A DNA stretch of 64,000 bases, taken from assembly GCA_012845835.1 (NCBI GenBank), contig JABAKD010000026.1, positions 7,334,493 to 7,398,492 of the forward strand. The letters are read 5' to 3'. The DNA is from Undaria pinnatifida (lineage: Eukaryota; Sar; Phaeophyceae; Laminariales; Alariaceae). Positions 24,396 through 34,143 of this stretch are shown here, piece after piece; position 1 is the first letter of the stretch, and every line of letters starts with the position of its first letter. Both the position numbers and the translations under genes were made by a program. The notes beneath the pieces were generated by a model. That model ran no database searches. It worked only from the letters and a program-made list of their open reading frames with translations, and was not told the origin of the DNA.

Positions 24396-24889
24396 GGGGG
24401 GAGGGGGGGGGGGGGGGTTAGGGAGGACCCCCCATTTTATCTTGTTAATAGTGTAGGTGGCTCGCGCGAGCGGGTCTACACCTCGCTCAAAACCGAAGTT
24501 AGCCACGGTATACATTGTTGGCGGCGGTGCATATCGCAAAAAGTACAAGAATACGAACACATTGGTACATATGGGTAGCGCTTCGCCTGGAGTAGTGACG
24601 AAAGCTACCCTACAACATTTTAGCGTGTGGTCTGTTCTTCAGCGGCAACGCCGCTCGCTCGAGTGGCTCTTGCTATCCCCATTGCTTTGCAAGTCTTGAG
24701 CATTCGCGCTCTACTTTTGTACTTAGGCATCCATGTCAACGTTGGCAGCGCTGCTCGGAATGACGAAAAAGGGGGATAGTATACTGTAAAACATCCCCTC
24801 GAAGAAAACTAACTTAATTCGAAGCTGTCACCCTTGTGCAAGAAACTTCGCACAAGGTGCTGAATTCCGCCTCACAAGTGGTCCTCACG

Positions 24890-25080
24890 AGGATGCAGCT
24901 CACGCTTCATGCGACTCACCAAACACCTCACGAGCGCTTCGCAAATAGTGCAAGCAATGCCTGCCTGGTCGGTGAAAATCCGACGTGCTCCTTCCCGACA
25001 TTGAAGGGATGCGAGGTTCTACGCTCTTTAAGACTACCACGGCTATGCATGAATATCGAGTGTACACACTACATTTGGCG
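24890..25080 (-). repeat. family R repeat, inverted copy
   Basis: CTTCATGCGACTCACCAAAC, GCCTGCCTGGTCGGTGAAAA, TTCCCGACATTGAAGGGATG and ACGGCTATGCATGAAT are the reverse complement of the family R landmarks. Confidence 0.7.
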
Positions 25081-25125
25081 TAGCATTTTTTGGTGAAAAT
25101 ACTTCTCACCGACCGAAGGAAACAC

Positions 25126-25329
25126 CAGGGCTTGTCAAGGGTCATGATCCGACCTTTAGGTCTGGTCCGAAGGGTTTCAAAATCTCGCGGGTCGAGTCGG
25201 GTCGGTTCGCAAGGTGTTTGGAATATCACGGGCCGGGTCGGGTCATCCTGACCCGGGCCGACCCGCGAGAATGGACGCCCTGGCCCGACCTGAGCCGCGA
25301 TACTTGACCCGAACCGTGAAAAGGCCCTG
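25126..25329 (+). mobile_element. hAT-like MITE, 204 bp
   Basis: Starts CAGGGCTTGTCAAGGGTCA and ends with the inverted counterpart CAGGGCCTTTTCACGG. It is flanked by an 8-bp near-identical duplication, GGAAACAC (25118-25125) and GGAAACAG (25330-25337). CAGGG ends and 8-bp duplications are the known signature of hAT elements, and the interior GGGTCGGGTC words are common in hAT MITEs. No transposase is encoded. Confidence 0.8.
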
Positions 25330-25649
25330 GGAAACAGTGTACCCGATATCGCTGGATCTCGTTTTTGTTTTAAATCATACCCATATTATTAATAGTACTC
25401 ATAACGCAAGGTTCCTTTTGTTTCCGAGGCGTTCTCGTTTCGGGAATGTTATGAGTGATCAACGTGAAACTCATACGGCATGCTGCACATTTTCGGATGG
25501 GAAGCACAATGCTATGAACAAGTGTACTATTCGTTACATGCGATTGTCATGCGATTGTCCATGGCCATTTTTGACGTTTAGTCTTTTTCTCAGAGTCAGG
25601 TTTTGGGTGATAGATAGCGCACATCAAGGGAGGAATGGGTGGCGCCCCT

Positions 25650-25887
25650 AGCATTTGGAGCATTTGGAGCATTTGGAGCATTTGGAGCATTTGGAGCATT
25701 TGGAGCATTTGGAGCATTTGGAGCATTTGGAGCATTTGAAGCATTAGTAGCATTTGGGGCATCTGGAGCATTTGTAGCATTTGAAGCATTAGTAGCGTTT
25801 GGAGCATTTGACGCATCAGTATCATCAGCACCATTTCTTGCATTAGTATCATTCGCATCATTTCTTGCATTAGTAGCATTTGCAGCT
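25650..25887 (+). repeat. 9-bp minisatellite (AGCATTTGG)
   Basis: About 26 nonamers, perfect on the left (eleven or so identical) and increasingly varied on the right. Three codons per unit give an open Gly-Ala-Phe frame on the plus strand and Asn-Ala-Pro on the minus strand, with no unique coding sequence attached. Confidence 0.9.
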
Positions 25888-25950
25888 TGACTCGGAAGGA
25901 ATGCAGGATCCATGCCCAGGAAGGAGTAGTGAAGCAACGCCTTCTGCAGA

Positions 25951-26220
25951 TGACCCAGGCTACGGTAGGGGGGGCCTCTTTTGGGCCTTTTATTTCAGTG
26001 GCTAGGGGTCACTCGCGCGAGTGCCCCTTTTATTCCTATGCAATCTTACGTTTTCTTTATTTTTACATTGACGAAATCAATCCGCAATGCAAAGGTGATC
26101 TATACTGCGCTAAACCAAGTGCCTAAACCATCTCCATCCGTAGGGTAGAGAGCTACTCGTGCGAGTGGCTCTAACACACCAGTGAAAATGGGGGTACCCC
26201 CCCTACCGTAGCCTTGGTCA
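25951..26220 (+). mobile_element. family P element with long terminal inverted repeats, 270 bp
   Basis: The left end TGACCCAGGCTACGGTAGGG and the right end, which inverted reads TGACCAAGGCTACGGTAGGG, form a ~25-bp inverted pair. Just inside each end is a palindromic block: GTCACTCGCGCGAGTG at 26008 and CTACTCGTGCGAGTGG at 26155. I could not fix a target duplication. Related ends or palindromes occur at 24.46, 42.2, 47.9, 48.06, 48.44 and 61.0 kb. It appears to be a non-autonomous foldback-type DNA element. Confidence 0.65.
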
Positions 26221-26359
26221 GATGATGTCGGTTTGACACGCCTAGTCAGATCGCCATTTCGTTCAAGATGTCCCACTTCAAACTCCAACAACGATCTGCG
26301 GGAAATCCAAAAGATTCGTGGGAACAAGAGAGGGGAGGGGGGGATGGGATGCACTCACT

Positions 26360-26940
26360 AATTATCATGCAGTGGCCGCAGTCTGCTTGGCCATATGGTA
26401 TAGACCCTCGCATCCCTCGAATGCCGGGACGGGGCACACCGGGTTTCCACCGAGCAGGCGGGCATTGCTTGGGGTGTGTAATCATGGTATCATGCATGGC
26501 CGTCAATCCGTAGGATCACAGACCCTCGCATCCCTACACTATATTCGGGACGAAGGACGTCGTGGTGTTTTCCATCGACCGGGCAGATATCGCGGGCACC
26601 AAGGGCGAAGCTCCGTGAGGCGTTCAGCGAATCGCATGAAGGGTGGGCTGCACCCCACTAAGAAGCGCTCGAGAGCCGGGGGGGAGGGGGGTAATGCTGT
26701 CGTGCATCATTCACGGCGGTAGCATCTAGGAGCGTAGACTACAATGCCGGGACGGAGCTCGTCGGGTTTCACCGACCACGCAGGCATTGCTCGGGGAGGG
26801 GGGTGATATGATATCATGCATGGCCGTGTATTTCGGACCGTAGACCCTCGCACCCCTGCAATGCCGGGACGGAGCTCGTCGGGTTTCACCGACCAGGCAG
26901 GCAGTGCTTGGGGGGTGGGGGGTGATATACACGCATTCAT
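26360..26940 (+). repeat. cluster of four family R copies
   Basis: Copies start near 26366, 26494, 26702 and 26817, all in the same orientation. Each holds ATGCCGGGACGG (or a variant) and the ACCGACCAGGCAGGCATTGC block. The third and fourth copies are nearly identical over about 100 bp, which suggests local tandem duplication. Confidence 0.8.
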
Positions 26941-27480
26941 GCTGTGGGAATGGAGCGTGACTCTTGCAGGTTAGGATCCGGAAAATCAGGTGGTAGACGA
27001 CTGTTTTTTTCTTTTCCATCATCGCGTTCATTGTCCAGCTGAACGCTTATCGTAAGAACAGTTTTTTACCCTCCTCGCTCAGCGACCTTCTGGACTTAGT
27101 ACCACTAGCCGGACAAGCCGCCAGCGAAGGTGTCAACCCTTGTCCTCTCCCCCGGTACGTGCCGTAGTTCGTGTCGCGCGCAGGGTTCAGCAGTCCGACT
27201 ACAGTACTCGTCCATTTGCAACGAGTTTTGCCAAATCACGCTTTCGCGCTTTCGGTATGTCCGTGCATAAGAAAGAGTCCCTTAGGTGCTTGTGGCGTGG
27301 AGGACACACCGAGGTGGTTCGGTACCTAGGGTTCGCACGGAACGGGGCGACTGAGGGATCTCTGGAGACCTTGAACTGGTGATCTTGAACTGTTGACCTT
27401 GAACTGTTGACCTTGGACTGGTGACTTGTGTACCTGGTATAACGAGGCGGTGTTCTGAGGGGAAAGGGGATCCGGTACCC
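26941..27480. other. intergenic, nothing recognised
   Basis: No supported gene. A short ACTGGTGACCTTGA-type tandem repeat lies at 27370-27425. Confidence 0.4.
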
Positions 27481-27484
27481 ACAC

Positions 27485-27556
27485 CTTGCGGGATTTGAAC
27501 TCACGACATGGACCTCAGCAGTTACGCGGGTTAGCACTGAGACCACCGGGGACGGT
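27485..27556 (-). ncRNA. tRNA-like (SINE head) sequence
   Basis: On the minus strand there is GGTGGTCTCAGTGC (A-box-like) and GTGAGTTCAAATCCCGC (B-box-like), spaced as in a tRNA. The B-box surroundings match the 51.6-kb sequence (CGTGAGTTCGAGCCCCGC). The anticodon stem cannot be drawn convincingly, so a pseudo-tRNA or SINE head is more likely than a working tRNA. Confidence 0.45.
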
Positions 27557-27714
27557 GTGGTGTGGTGTGGGTAACAAGGGAGAGTCGGAGAAAACCCAGG
27601 TTAGGTCGATTTAAACTTCTTCATAGCTGCACCCTCGTTTTTCCAAACAAATCACTTGGAATCAGTATGGAATAACTTGTGCAGCGCGTATTCAGGGTAA
27701 GCGTTACAAAGTGT

Positions 27715-27990
27715 GGGAAACCCCAGCAGTGCCGGTTCAATTGTGCCACTGTCCTCTATATTGCCAGTAAAATCGTGGTTACAGAGTGGGGGAGCCCCCA
27801 ATAGTGCTGGTTGAATAGTGCTACCGCTCCCTACAGTGCCGGTGGAATTGTTCGGCACTACTGAAACTCTCTGTATTAATAGTTATCCCTATTTCCAATA
27901 CCAGTTAGTGCCGGTGCCCTGAATAGTGCCGGTGTATTGGACTATTAATAGCACATACCGGCACTGTGGGGAACCGCACTGTAGTCCAAG
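27715..27990 (+). repeat. family J repeats, two or three copies
   Basis: The TAGTGCCGGTTGAAT/CAGTGCCGGTTCAAT core with TGCCACTGTCCTCTA occurs at about 27726 and again at 27800. Further TAGTGCCGGTG words are at 27905 and 27923. The 16-mer CTGAATAGTGCCGGTG at 27919 is also the unit of the minisatellite at 35.8 kb (inverted). Confidence 0.65.
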
Positions 27991-28380
27991 GGAGTGGTGG
28001 AGAACAAAAAAATGAGCTACCAGGTACCAGATATTAGTTGTTGTTGTTAGTGATAATAAATTGGTAACTGGGTACATGCATCACGGTTCTTTCTTTTGGT
28101 TTCTCTCTTTTTTTTTCTTCTTTGTGTTGCTGCTTAGGAGTGAACGGCGTTGAAGTTTGTGCGGCACGTTGTCGAATGGCCAGCATAATTAAATCGAACC
28201 ATGTAGATAAACGTCCGATTTATGCAGCCGGGAATTGTGACCAGATACACCATACAAGAGAGTAGTATATACCAGACCAGGTATAAAATACGTGAATAGA
28301 GCTCGTTCTCAGGAAACAGGTTCAGAGCCGCCTGGCAACAGTGACAAACCTGGACCCTGCACTTCATACGTAGTCTACAC

Positions 28381-28600
28381 AATTTTCGTTCTAAATGCGC
28401 GACTACAAAAACAAATGGCAAGCAAAAACTTTCATACACAAATTTCATTCCAACTGCGCTACTAAAAAAAAAGTGGTTAGTAACATGTTAAGAAACGAGC
28501 AGCACAACCTAAACCCACCGCCACTACCGCCATTGCCAATTTTCATTATAATGACGTGACTAAAAGATGGCAAATAATACGTCGGTAGCGTTTGCGTCGA
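28381..28600. repeat. degenerate ~100-bp repeats (part 1)
   Basis: Words TTTTCGTTC.AAATGCGC, ATGGCAA and TTAAGAAACGAGCA recur here and in 29.57-29.91 kb. The minus strand therefore reads recurring hydrophobic FLTYCLPFF-like peptides, but the copies are out of register and carry stops. Confidence 0.5.
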
Positions 28601-28792
28601 AATTGTTGCAGATGACGGAAACGAGAGGATCATTTTCAATTCCCTCTTCGGAAGATGCTGCGAAGTTCCTCCCAAAAAGTCGTGGTAAGGAAGAGCCTAG
28701 ACCGCCGCAAAATTAGCGCGGTCGCAGCCGTGGTAGAGTACCGACAGGAGGCGGAATCCATGCACGGGTCACGTACATAGAGGTCGTCGAGG

Positions 28793-29227
28793 TCAGGATT
28801 CTTGTTCCCGAGTGTTGTAGAATGCGGGAATACGAGATATTTTGGCGTTAACGCCAGCGCAGATGACCACCAACCTCCAGACCCATTTGCGGGCGGCGGG
28901 CACGGAGGACATGAAGCGGTACACCGTGCGCTCTCCCGGTTGGGAGGGGTGGCGAGCCACAAGATGGACCGTATGGCCATGGGGCATTTTTATGGAGTGC
29001 GTGGGGTGACAGTCCGCAACAGTCGCACGCACAGACACATAGGGTTAACAGCCTCCGCCGCCGTGGCGGGGGTGAAGCGTTCTCGCCCAACGGCGTTCAT
29101 GAAGGCGGACGTCCTGCAGCTGTGTTCGCAAAATTTGCACGTTCGTACACAACGTGTGCACGGGACTATCGAAGCCGAAGCTACTAGGGGTCAAGGTACT
29201 GTCAATATAGAAGTTTGGGTACCATAA
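28793..29227. CDS. possible coding segment, strand undecided
   Basis: Both strands are open here with GC-rich third positions. The plus frame 28802-29227 gives a 141-residue hypothetical protein ending NIEVWVP. The minus frame 29038-28793 gives an 81-residue one containing HGHTVHLVARHP. The latter resembles the last strand of ubiquitin-like domains (xxGxTVHLVxR), but the rest of such a fold is missing in frame and I find no AG acceptor that would join a neighbouring frame. I cannot say which strand, if either, is real. It could be a decayed exon. No function is assigned. Confidence 0.25.
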
Positions 29228-29324
29228 GGGCGACAAGAAAACCGAAGAAAGGAGGCTAACAAGAGACAAATAAACTGTGCCTTGAGAGAAGGGCAAAGGG
29301 GCAGCAAGTATGGGCGTGATCTCA

Positions 29325-29602
29325 TGCCGCAGCAGAGAGGCCTCATTGATCCCAAACTATATACGAGTTAAAGCGTCGGCGAAATGTTACAGCAGTTTTA
29401 TTTTGTAGTGCTTATTTTACCAGGCAGGGTAACTACTCTCTGCGACGAGGTGCCGCGTTGATTACCATCGAATCAACGCGGGGGTAGTAGCCCTGGGTGA
29501 GAGTCTCCGGCTGATCGCAGCAGAGAGATCTCAGTGATCCCAAAGTATATACGAGCTAAAGCGTCGGCGAAATGTTGCAGCAGAAACGAGCGGCAAACTC
29601 AA
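29325..29602. repeat. duplicated ~75-bp block with a hairpin between
   Basis: GCAGCAGAGAG, TGATCCCAAA, TATATACGAG and AAAGCGTCGGCGAAATGTT occur at 29328-29395 and again at 29518-29583. Between them a perfect 11-bp stem, CCGCGTTGATT with AATCAACGCGG, closes a seven-base loop at 29453-29481. Confidence 0.75.
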
Positions 29603-29910
29603 ACCCGCAACCATTATTAAAACTGCGTCAATGCACTCAACACGCATGCATACAACAACAATATTGGCAAATAATACGTTAAGAAACGAGCAACTAAACC
29701 CGCCACTGCTGCCATCTTGACGCAGTTAGTTTCAAGTCCAGAAACGCGCATACGAGACGAACATGCAACAAAAAATGGCAAAACTATACGTAAAGAAGCG
29801 AGCAACAACACCTTAACCCACTACTAGCACAGTTTTCATTCGAAACGGAAGAATACACAGCAGCAACAAAAAACGGCAACAAACAATACGTTAAGAAACG
29901 GCTCACTTCT
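29565..29910. repeat. degenerate ~100-bp repeats (part 2)
   Basis: Three more diverged copies of the AATACGTTAAGAAACGAGCA unit seen at 28.4-28.6 kb (about 29668, 29785 and 29884). Confidence 0.55.
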
Positions 29911-29944
29911 TCGGTAACCAAAGGGCAAAAACTGACGCGACGTG

Positions 29945-30305
29945 GGGCGCGGAGATATTCACTGTTTGCCTTGTGACGCTCGAAAACGACAGCGTCGGGC
30001 GGCACGTATGCCATACTGAAACGGATGCTACGTATAACTTGAGCTAAGTGGACTCCTGTGGGAGCCTGATAGCCCAGCCCTAGCATAGCATAGCATAGCA
30101 TAGCATAGCATAGCGCTGTAGCGACGAAAATGAATGTCGAATGTCCTCTAAATAAATGGTGTGATGGCGTCGGAAGAGTAGTGTCCTGCAGCACGCGTTT
30201 CGCGCACTCCTTAGCCTCGTCTATGATACCCTGTCTCAGAAGCCCGCGTTGCTTCACACGCGTGGCTGACGACTTGCTCGTTGCTTTTTCCGACGCTTTT
30301 CCCAT
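29945..30305 (-). CDS. hypothetical protein, probable first exon
   Basis: An ATG at 30305 on the minus strand opens a frame starting MGKASEKATSKSSATRVK and continuing RQGIIDEAKECAKRVLQD, with GC-rich third positions for about 45 codons and a basic, Ser/Thr/Lys-rich N-terminus. The frame then passes through an in-frame (ATGCT)n pentamer run (30081-30113), which reads LCYAM repeats, and into a second coding-like patch (MAYVPPDAVVFERHKANS). The frame stays open to 29784, but its last part is the degenerate repeat of this region. More likely is a short first exon, an intron holding the pentamer array, and a second exon; a TTTCAG acceptor lies just before MAYVPP (about 30020). No domain is recognised. 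Confidence 0.35.
30081..30113. repeat. (TAGCA)n pentanucleotide run
   Basis: Six to seven perfect pentamers. Confidence 0.95.
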
Positions 30306-31300
30306 CTGAACGGGCTCAAGGTATTAAACGGTGCGAGCCCCTCTGATTGTTCACACATGCAAGGTTAACCAATCACCTACTGCCCAAAGCAAGCCTTGTA
30401 GCGTCTCTTCCACCTGGAACCGTATTTTTCTTTTACACACGTTCACTCGTGACAGACATCGTACACGCGCGCTGTGCTGTGGATGCCCATCATGGATTCC
30501 CGTGTGAAAATGGATGCTACGTGTGAGCGGCACGTACGTTGTGGGGTGGATGCTCTCGCGAGAGACGCGGCATCACCACCACCACCGCGGCGCTAGCCAC
30601 CGTCCGGTCGCGGAATCCGGCACGCGAGGTGGGACACAATGACGACGGTTCAAGCGGACCAGATTCTTGGTATTGGAGCCGCGAGGATGAGGAAGGGGGA
30701 ACGAGCAACGCAGACACCCGCCGACGTGGGGAAGGGCGGGGGCACGAGGAACACAAACCCGCGCAGATTCGGGCTTTGGTGCGGATGGGACCATAACACT
30801 GTGGCGTGCGGCTGGGGCCACCCTTGAGTGCTGTTTGCCCAAACGATTTGTAGCAAGACGCGCTTTGCAGCCGGGAGGAAAGTGCAGCCGCGGCTGGCTG
30901 GTGCTCGCGTCGGAGGAGTTCCCGTGCTAAGATAGGTGTCTTCAGCCATGCCTTAGGAGAGCACCGACCGGCCGAACCGGGACTTGTCGACGCTGAACTC
31001 GCTCTTGCGGGCAGCAGAGCTTGTTACTTGCCACCTATAAATGCTACTGACCATCTATCCGAGAAAAAAAATGTGGTCACAATGTACCCTGGAGCGACAG
31101 AAAGTATCCCTACATTGGTTTATTGGGTTTGGATGGATTATGGTTAGACATAGTTAACAGACGGTATACGCCAACCGCTTTCTCCAACAAGTGACAAACT
31201 ACGCAATAGAGTAGAGCTTATCAGGTATTGGAGAAAATGGTTGAGCACTACGCTGTGCCCGAGACGAAGGTGATTACTTCACATTGGTTGGTTTATGGGG
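30306..31300. other. intergenic, nothing recognised
   Basis: Several overlapping frames at 30.5-30.95 kb on both strands, none with a domain or splice support. Confidence 0.35.
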
Positions 31301-31309
31301 CTTGATTAC

Positions 31310-31488
31310 ATTGATTGAATTGATCGAATTGATTGAATTGATTGAATTGATTGAATTGATTGAATTGATTGAATTGATTGAATTGATTGTATTGGTTGAA
31401 TTGATTGAATTGATTGAATTGATTGAATTGATTGAATTGATTGAATTGATTGTATTGATTGAATCGATTGAATTGATTGAACTGATTG
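31310..31488. repeat. 9-bp minisatellite (TTGATTGAA)
   Basis: About 20 copies, most identical. It creates Ile-Glu-Leu and Ser-Ile-Asn open frames that have no independent support. Confidence 0.95.
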
Positions 31489-31689
31489 GGTTAGGGTCAA
31501 GGTTACGGCGAGACAAATGTTCACAGACAGTTCAGCTCACCCCTTTTCTCCAGCAAGTAGCCAGCTACCCTCCCTGTAGGCGATCAAGCTGTGGTATTTA
31601 TACTTCGTGTGTTCTGCCGGCCCTGCCGCCCTCGCCAGATGACCGCGTTTATCGAGAGACAACGGAGATTCGCGTTGACGGGGGGCGAC

Positions 31690-31953
31690 AGACGGAGGTT
31701 CGTTTTTTGTCAAGAGAGCGGCGACATAGTCTTTCTGCTCCTGTGATGGCTGATTCATGTCAGCTGGCAAGGGGATACAAGCATTAGGGTTAGACCACGT
31801 CGAAAGGCGGAGGAGGTTCGCATTTATCGAGAGCGCGTCGAGAGGTGACAGACAGAGATTCATGTTTGTGAAGAGAGCGGCGACATGGTTCTTCTGCCCC
31901 TGCAGCGGCTGATTGGTTGTGGCAGGCGAGGGGACACAGGACCGAGACATGCC
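31690..31953. repeat. ~160-bp imperfect direct duplication
   Basis: GACGGAGGTTCG...AGAGAGCGGCGACATAGT...CTGATGGCTGATT (approximately) recurs as GACAGAGATTCATG...AGAGAGCGGCGACATGGT...CAGCGGCTGATT with a period near 161 bp. Confidence 0.6.
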
Positions 31954-32930
31954 GCTCAAGAAGCGCGTCGGAGGAGGATACACGCGAGGATTCATCGTCA
32001 GAGTGCCGCTATGCCAGAGGTGTAATAGTGACAGCACGCACTCTTGCACAGCTTACCACTTACTCGAGAAAACCATTCATTGGTCAACTACAGGTAATAC
32101 GGGATGCTTTCACTGGTGAACACGCGTACACACCAGTTTTTAACTCGACACCCTGATCCACCCGGACCTGATCTCCCGCGGGACATGATTTTACCCGAAC
32201 CCGATGCCGTATGGCACGTGCAGAAATGTGACTGACCCTGCGGCAGGAGCCGGCCATGAGCGCGAAGCGCGAACCATCACCCCACGTGTCGGTCGCAGCA
32301 AACCGAGGGTCGGCCACACAGCCAGCAAACATTTTATCCGATAAGTAGTCAGGTACCCTCGGATGCCGCTCAAGAAGCTTCGATGGCGGATAATCACGAC
32401 CGCGTGGCGTCGGCATGTCAGTACGTCGCGTGAAGTCGCGGCATGCACGTTCGTATGCCGCTCAAGAAGCGCTTCGGAGGAGGCTAAAGCACGATCGTGT
32501 CCTCGGTGTGTCGCTAACGCCAGAGGCATTGAAGGCGCAGCGAGCACCCTGGAACACCTCTTAAAAAGCGCTTCGGTGGAAGCTAAGCGCGAGCGCGTAT
32601 TGTCAGTGTGACGCTACGATGGGCGCGTTAAAATCGCAGCACGCACCCTATAGTGTCGCTCGAAACATCTTCGGAGGAGGCTGGGCACGATCGTGCGTCG
32701 TCTGCGTGCCACCACGCGGACCAAGTCGCAGCATGCACCTTTCAGTGCCGCTCGAAAGGATCCTGAGCACGATTTTGCTATTTAGCGTTTTGCTACGCTG
32801 AAAGAGCTGCAGTCACAGCATGCACCCTGGTATGCCGCTCAAGGAGCGCTTCGGAGGAGTCTACAACGATCGTGCGTCGCCAGCGTGTCACTTCTCCGGA
32901 GGTGGCAAAGCCGCGGCTCGCACCCTCCCG
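31953..32930. repeat. ~95-bp satellite, about seven diverged copies
   Basis: The unit starts TGCCGCTCAAGAAGCGCTTC, continues GGAGGAGGCTAAGCACGATC and ends GTCGCAGCATGCACCC. Copies begin near 31953 (isolated), then 32363, 32457, 32556, 32653, 32745 and 32832, the last six head to tail. Divergence between copies is roughly 20-30% by eye. The open frames across it are by-products. Confidence 0.8.
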
Positions 32931-33480
32931 GCGGAGTCGCGCTCGGTCGGCCACGAATAAACGTGGCCATTCTGGCATCAAATATTCCCACCCGAAGATC
33001 ACGCCGCCATACCCACGATGGCGGCGGCGGTGTGGCGGCAGCGACGGCTGCGGCAGTGGCAGCGATGGCGGCGCCGGCGTCGGCAGTGTTGCCTAGTCCC
33101 GCCGAGGTACAGGAAGGAAGCGGAGTCGCGCTCGGCCGATAACGAGGAGACGTGTCTACTCTGGCGGCCAAACCCACACTCGGAGACCACGTCGTCGTTT
33201 CCGCGGCGGTGGCGGTGACGGCGGTGACGGCGGCGACGACGGCGGCGGCGATAGTGGTGGCGGTGGTGACAGCGGCGATGGTGGTGGTGGTGGTGGCGGC
33301 GGCGGCGGCGGCCGCGATGTTTCGAAGCAGGGGAAGGAAGCGGAGTCGCGTTCGACGGACAACGAGGAGATGTATCTACTCTGGCGGCCAAATTCCCATC
33401 AGCATCGACGCTGGCGGGGGTGCTGGCGGCGGCGGCGGTGCTAGCAAGCGTCGCCGAGGTAGAGGAAGGAAGTGCCTCCT
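32880..33480. repeat. ~200-bp GGC-rich satellite, three copies
   Basis: Each unit holds GGAAGCGGAGTCGCG, a CTACTCTGGCGGCCAAA-type stretch and then a run of GGC/GGT triplets. The GCGGAGTCGCG word lies at about 32930, 33121 and 33338. It directly abuts the last 95-bp satellite copy. The Ala/Val- and His/Pro-rich open frames on both strands come from the triplet runs. Confidence 0.75.
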
Positions 33481-33534
33481 CCCTAAGGTGCCGAAGCCCA
33501 CCACACAAGAGGTTGTGCTGGAAGGGTGCAGGTC

Positions 33535-33700
33535 AGCCTTGATGCGACTCGCCAAACACCTTACGCGCTTCGCGTTTGGTGTGCACGTGCCATCTGCCTA
33601 TCCGGTGAACACAGGACGTGCTCCGCCCCGAGACTGTGGGATGCGAGGGTCCATGCTATGTTCACACCACTACGGCCGTGCATGATACTGAGAGTACACC
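33535..33700 (-). repeat. family R repeat, inverted copy
   Basis: GATGCGACTCGCCAAACACC, the TATCCGGTGAACACAGGACG block, TGGGATGCGAGGGTC and ACGGCCGTGCATGATACT match the inverted family at 24.9 kb. A 10-bp inverted pair (CCAAACACC/GGTGTGCAC region) is extra here. Confidence 0.6.
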
Positions 33701-33936
33701 CCTGGCGTCCGGACGGCGAGTACGCCTCCCAGGTGCTCTTCAGCGTCTGCTCGTGGCAAGTGTCGACGTTCGAATCGATCGAATCGCGGGAAATACTTGG
33801 GCTAGGGCAGAAGGGGTAGCTCAGACCGATAGGAGGCTCTGTACGTCACTCACCCCCAGGCTGTAATATGTTTGGTCGGAGAAACGTAACAAGACATTGC
33901 ACTTGGAAGTATGAAAGCGAACAGGGGTACAGCGGG

Positions 33937-34143
33937 TCACTTGGGAACGGGCGTTCCGAACAACTCTTCCTCGGTTTGTGATGTCCGTATCCTCTGGTTG
34001 CCGTCCGCCGTGAAAGGACGAAATTCCTTACCTTCCAGCTTGGCGGTGGGGAAGTTCGCGCCGTTCAAGAGTGCCAGATATCGCGTGGTGTAGTGGCTGG
34101 CGCTGATTCGTGTTGAGGCATTCTTTACGAGGGAAAATATCAT
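33937..34143 (-). CDS. hypothetical protein, probable terminal exon
   Basis: The minus frame reads TTRYLALLNGANFPTAK, then FRPFTADGNQRIRTSQTEEE and ends LFGTPVPK at a stop at 33937. Third positions are GC-rich and composition is protein-like, while the first ~7 codons (MIFSLVK) fall in AT-rich DNA and may be intron; a TTTTCCCTCGTAAAG acceptor-like site precedes NAST. RYLALLNGxN faintly recalls the N-terminus of DUF1697 proteins (RYxALLRGIN), but this is too short to claim. A competing 60-codon plus frame (33911-34093) is also GC-rich at third positions, so strand is not certain. A strong GTGAGT donor at about 34310 on the minus strand ends a second GC3-rich open stretch, which might be an upstream exon, but its phase does not fit this one directly. 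Confidence 0.35.
   Translation of the reverse strand: MIFSLVKNASTRISASHYTTRYLALLNGANFPTAKLEGKEFRPFTADGNQRIRTSQTEEELFGTPVPK

Noticed and set aside
25596-25937. Repeat proteins read from the nonamer array (Gly-Ala-Phe or Asn-Ala-Pro)
   Set aside because: Both strands are open for the same compositional reason and there is no unique flanking domain.
27485-27556. Functional tRNA gene
   Set aside because: A- and B-box motifs are present, but I cannot draw an anticodon stem or a proper T-stem.
28793-29200. Ubiquitin-like domain on the minus strand
   Set aside because: Only the last strand (GHTVHLVAR) fits; a frame upstream that looks like the preceding strand cannot be joined because there is no AG acceptor between them.
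33152-33685. Ala/Val-rich 177-codon protein
   Set aside because: It follows the GGC/GGT triplet runs of a three-copy satellite, and similar frames are open on the other strand.
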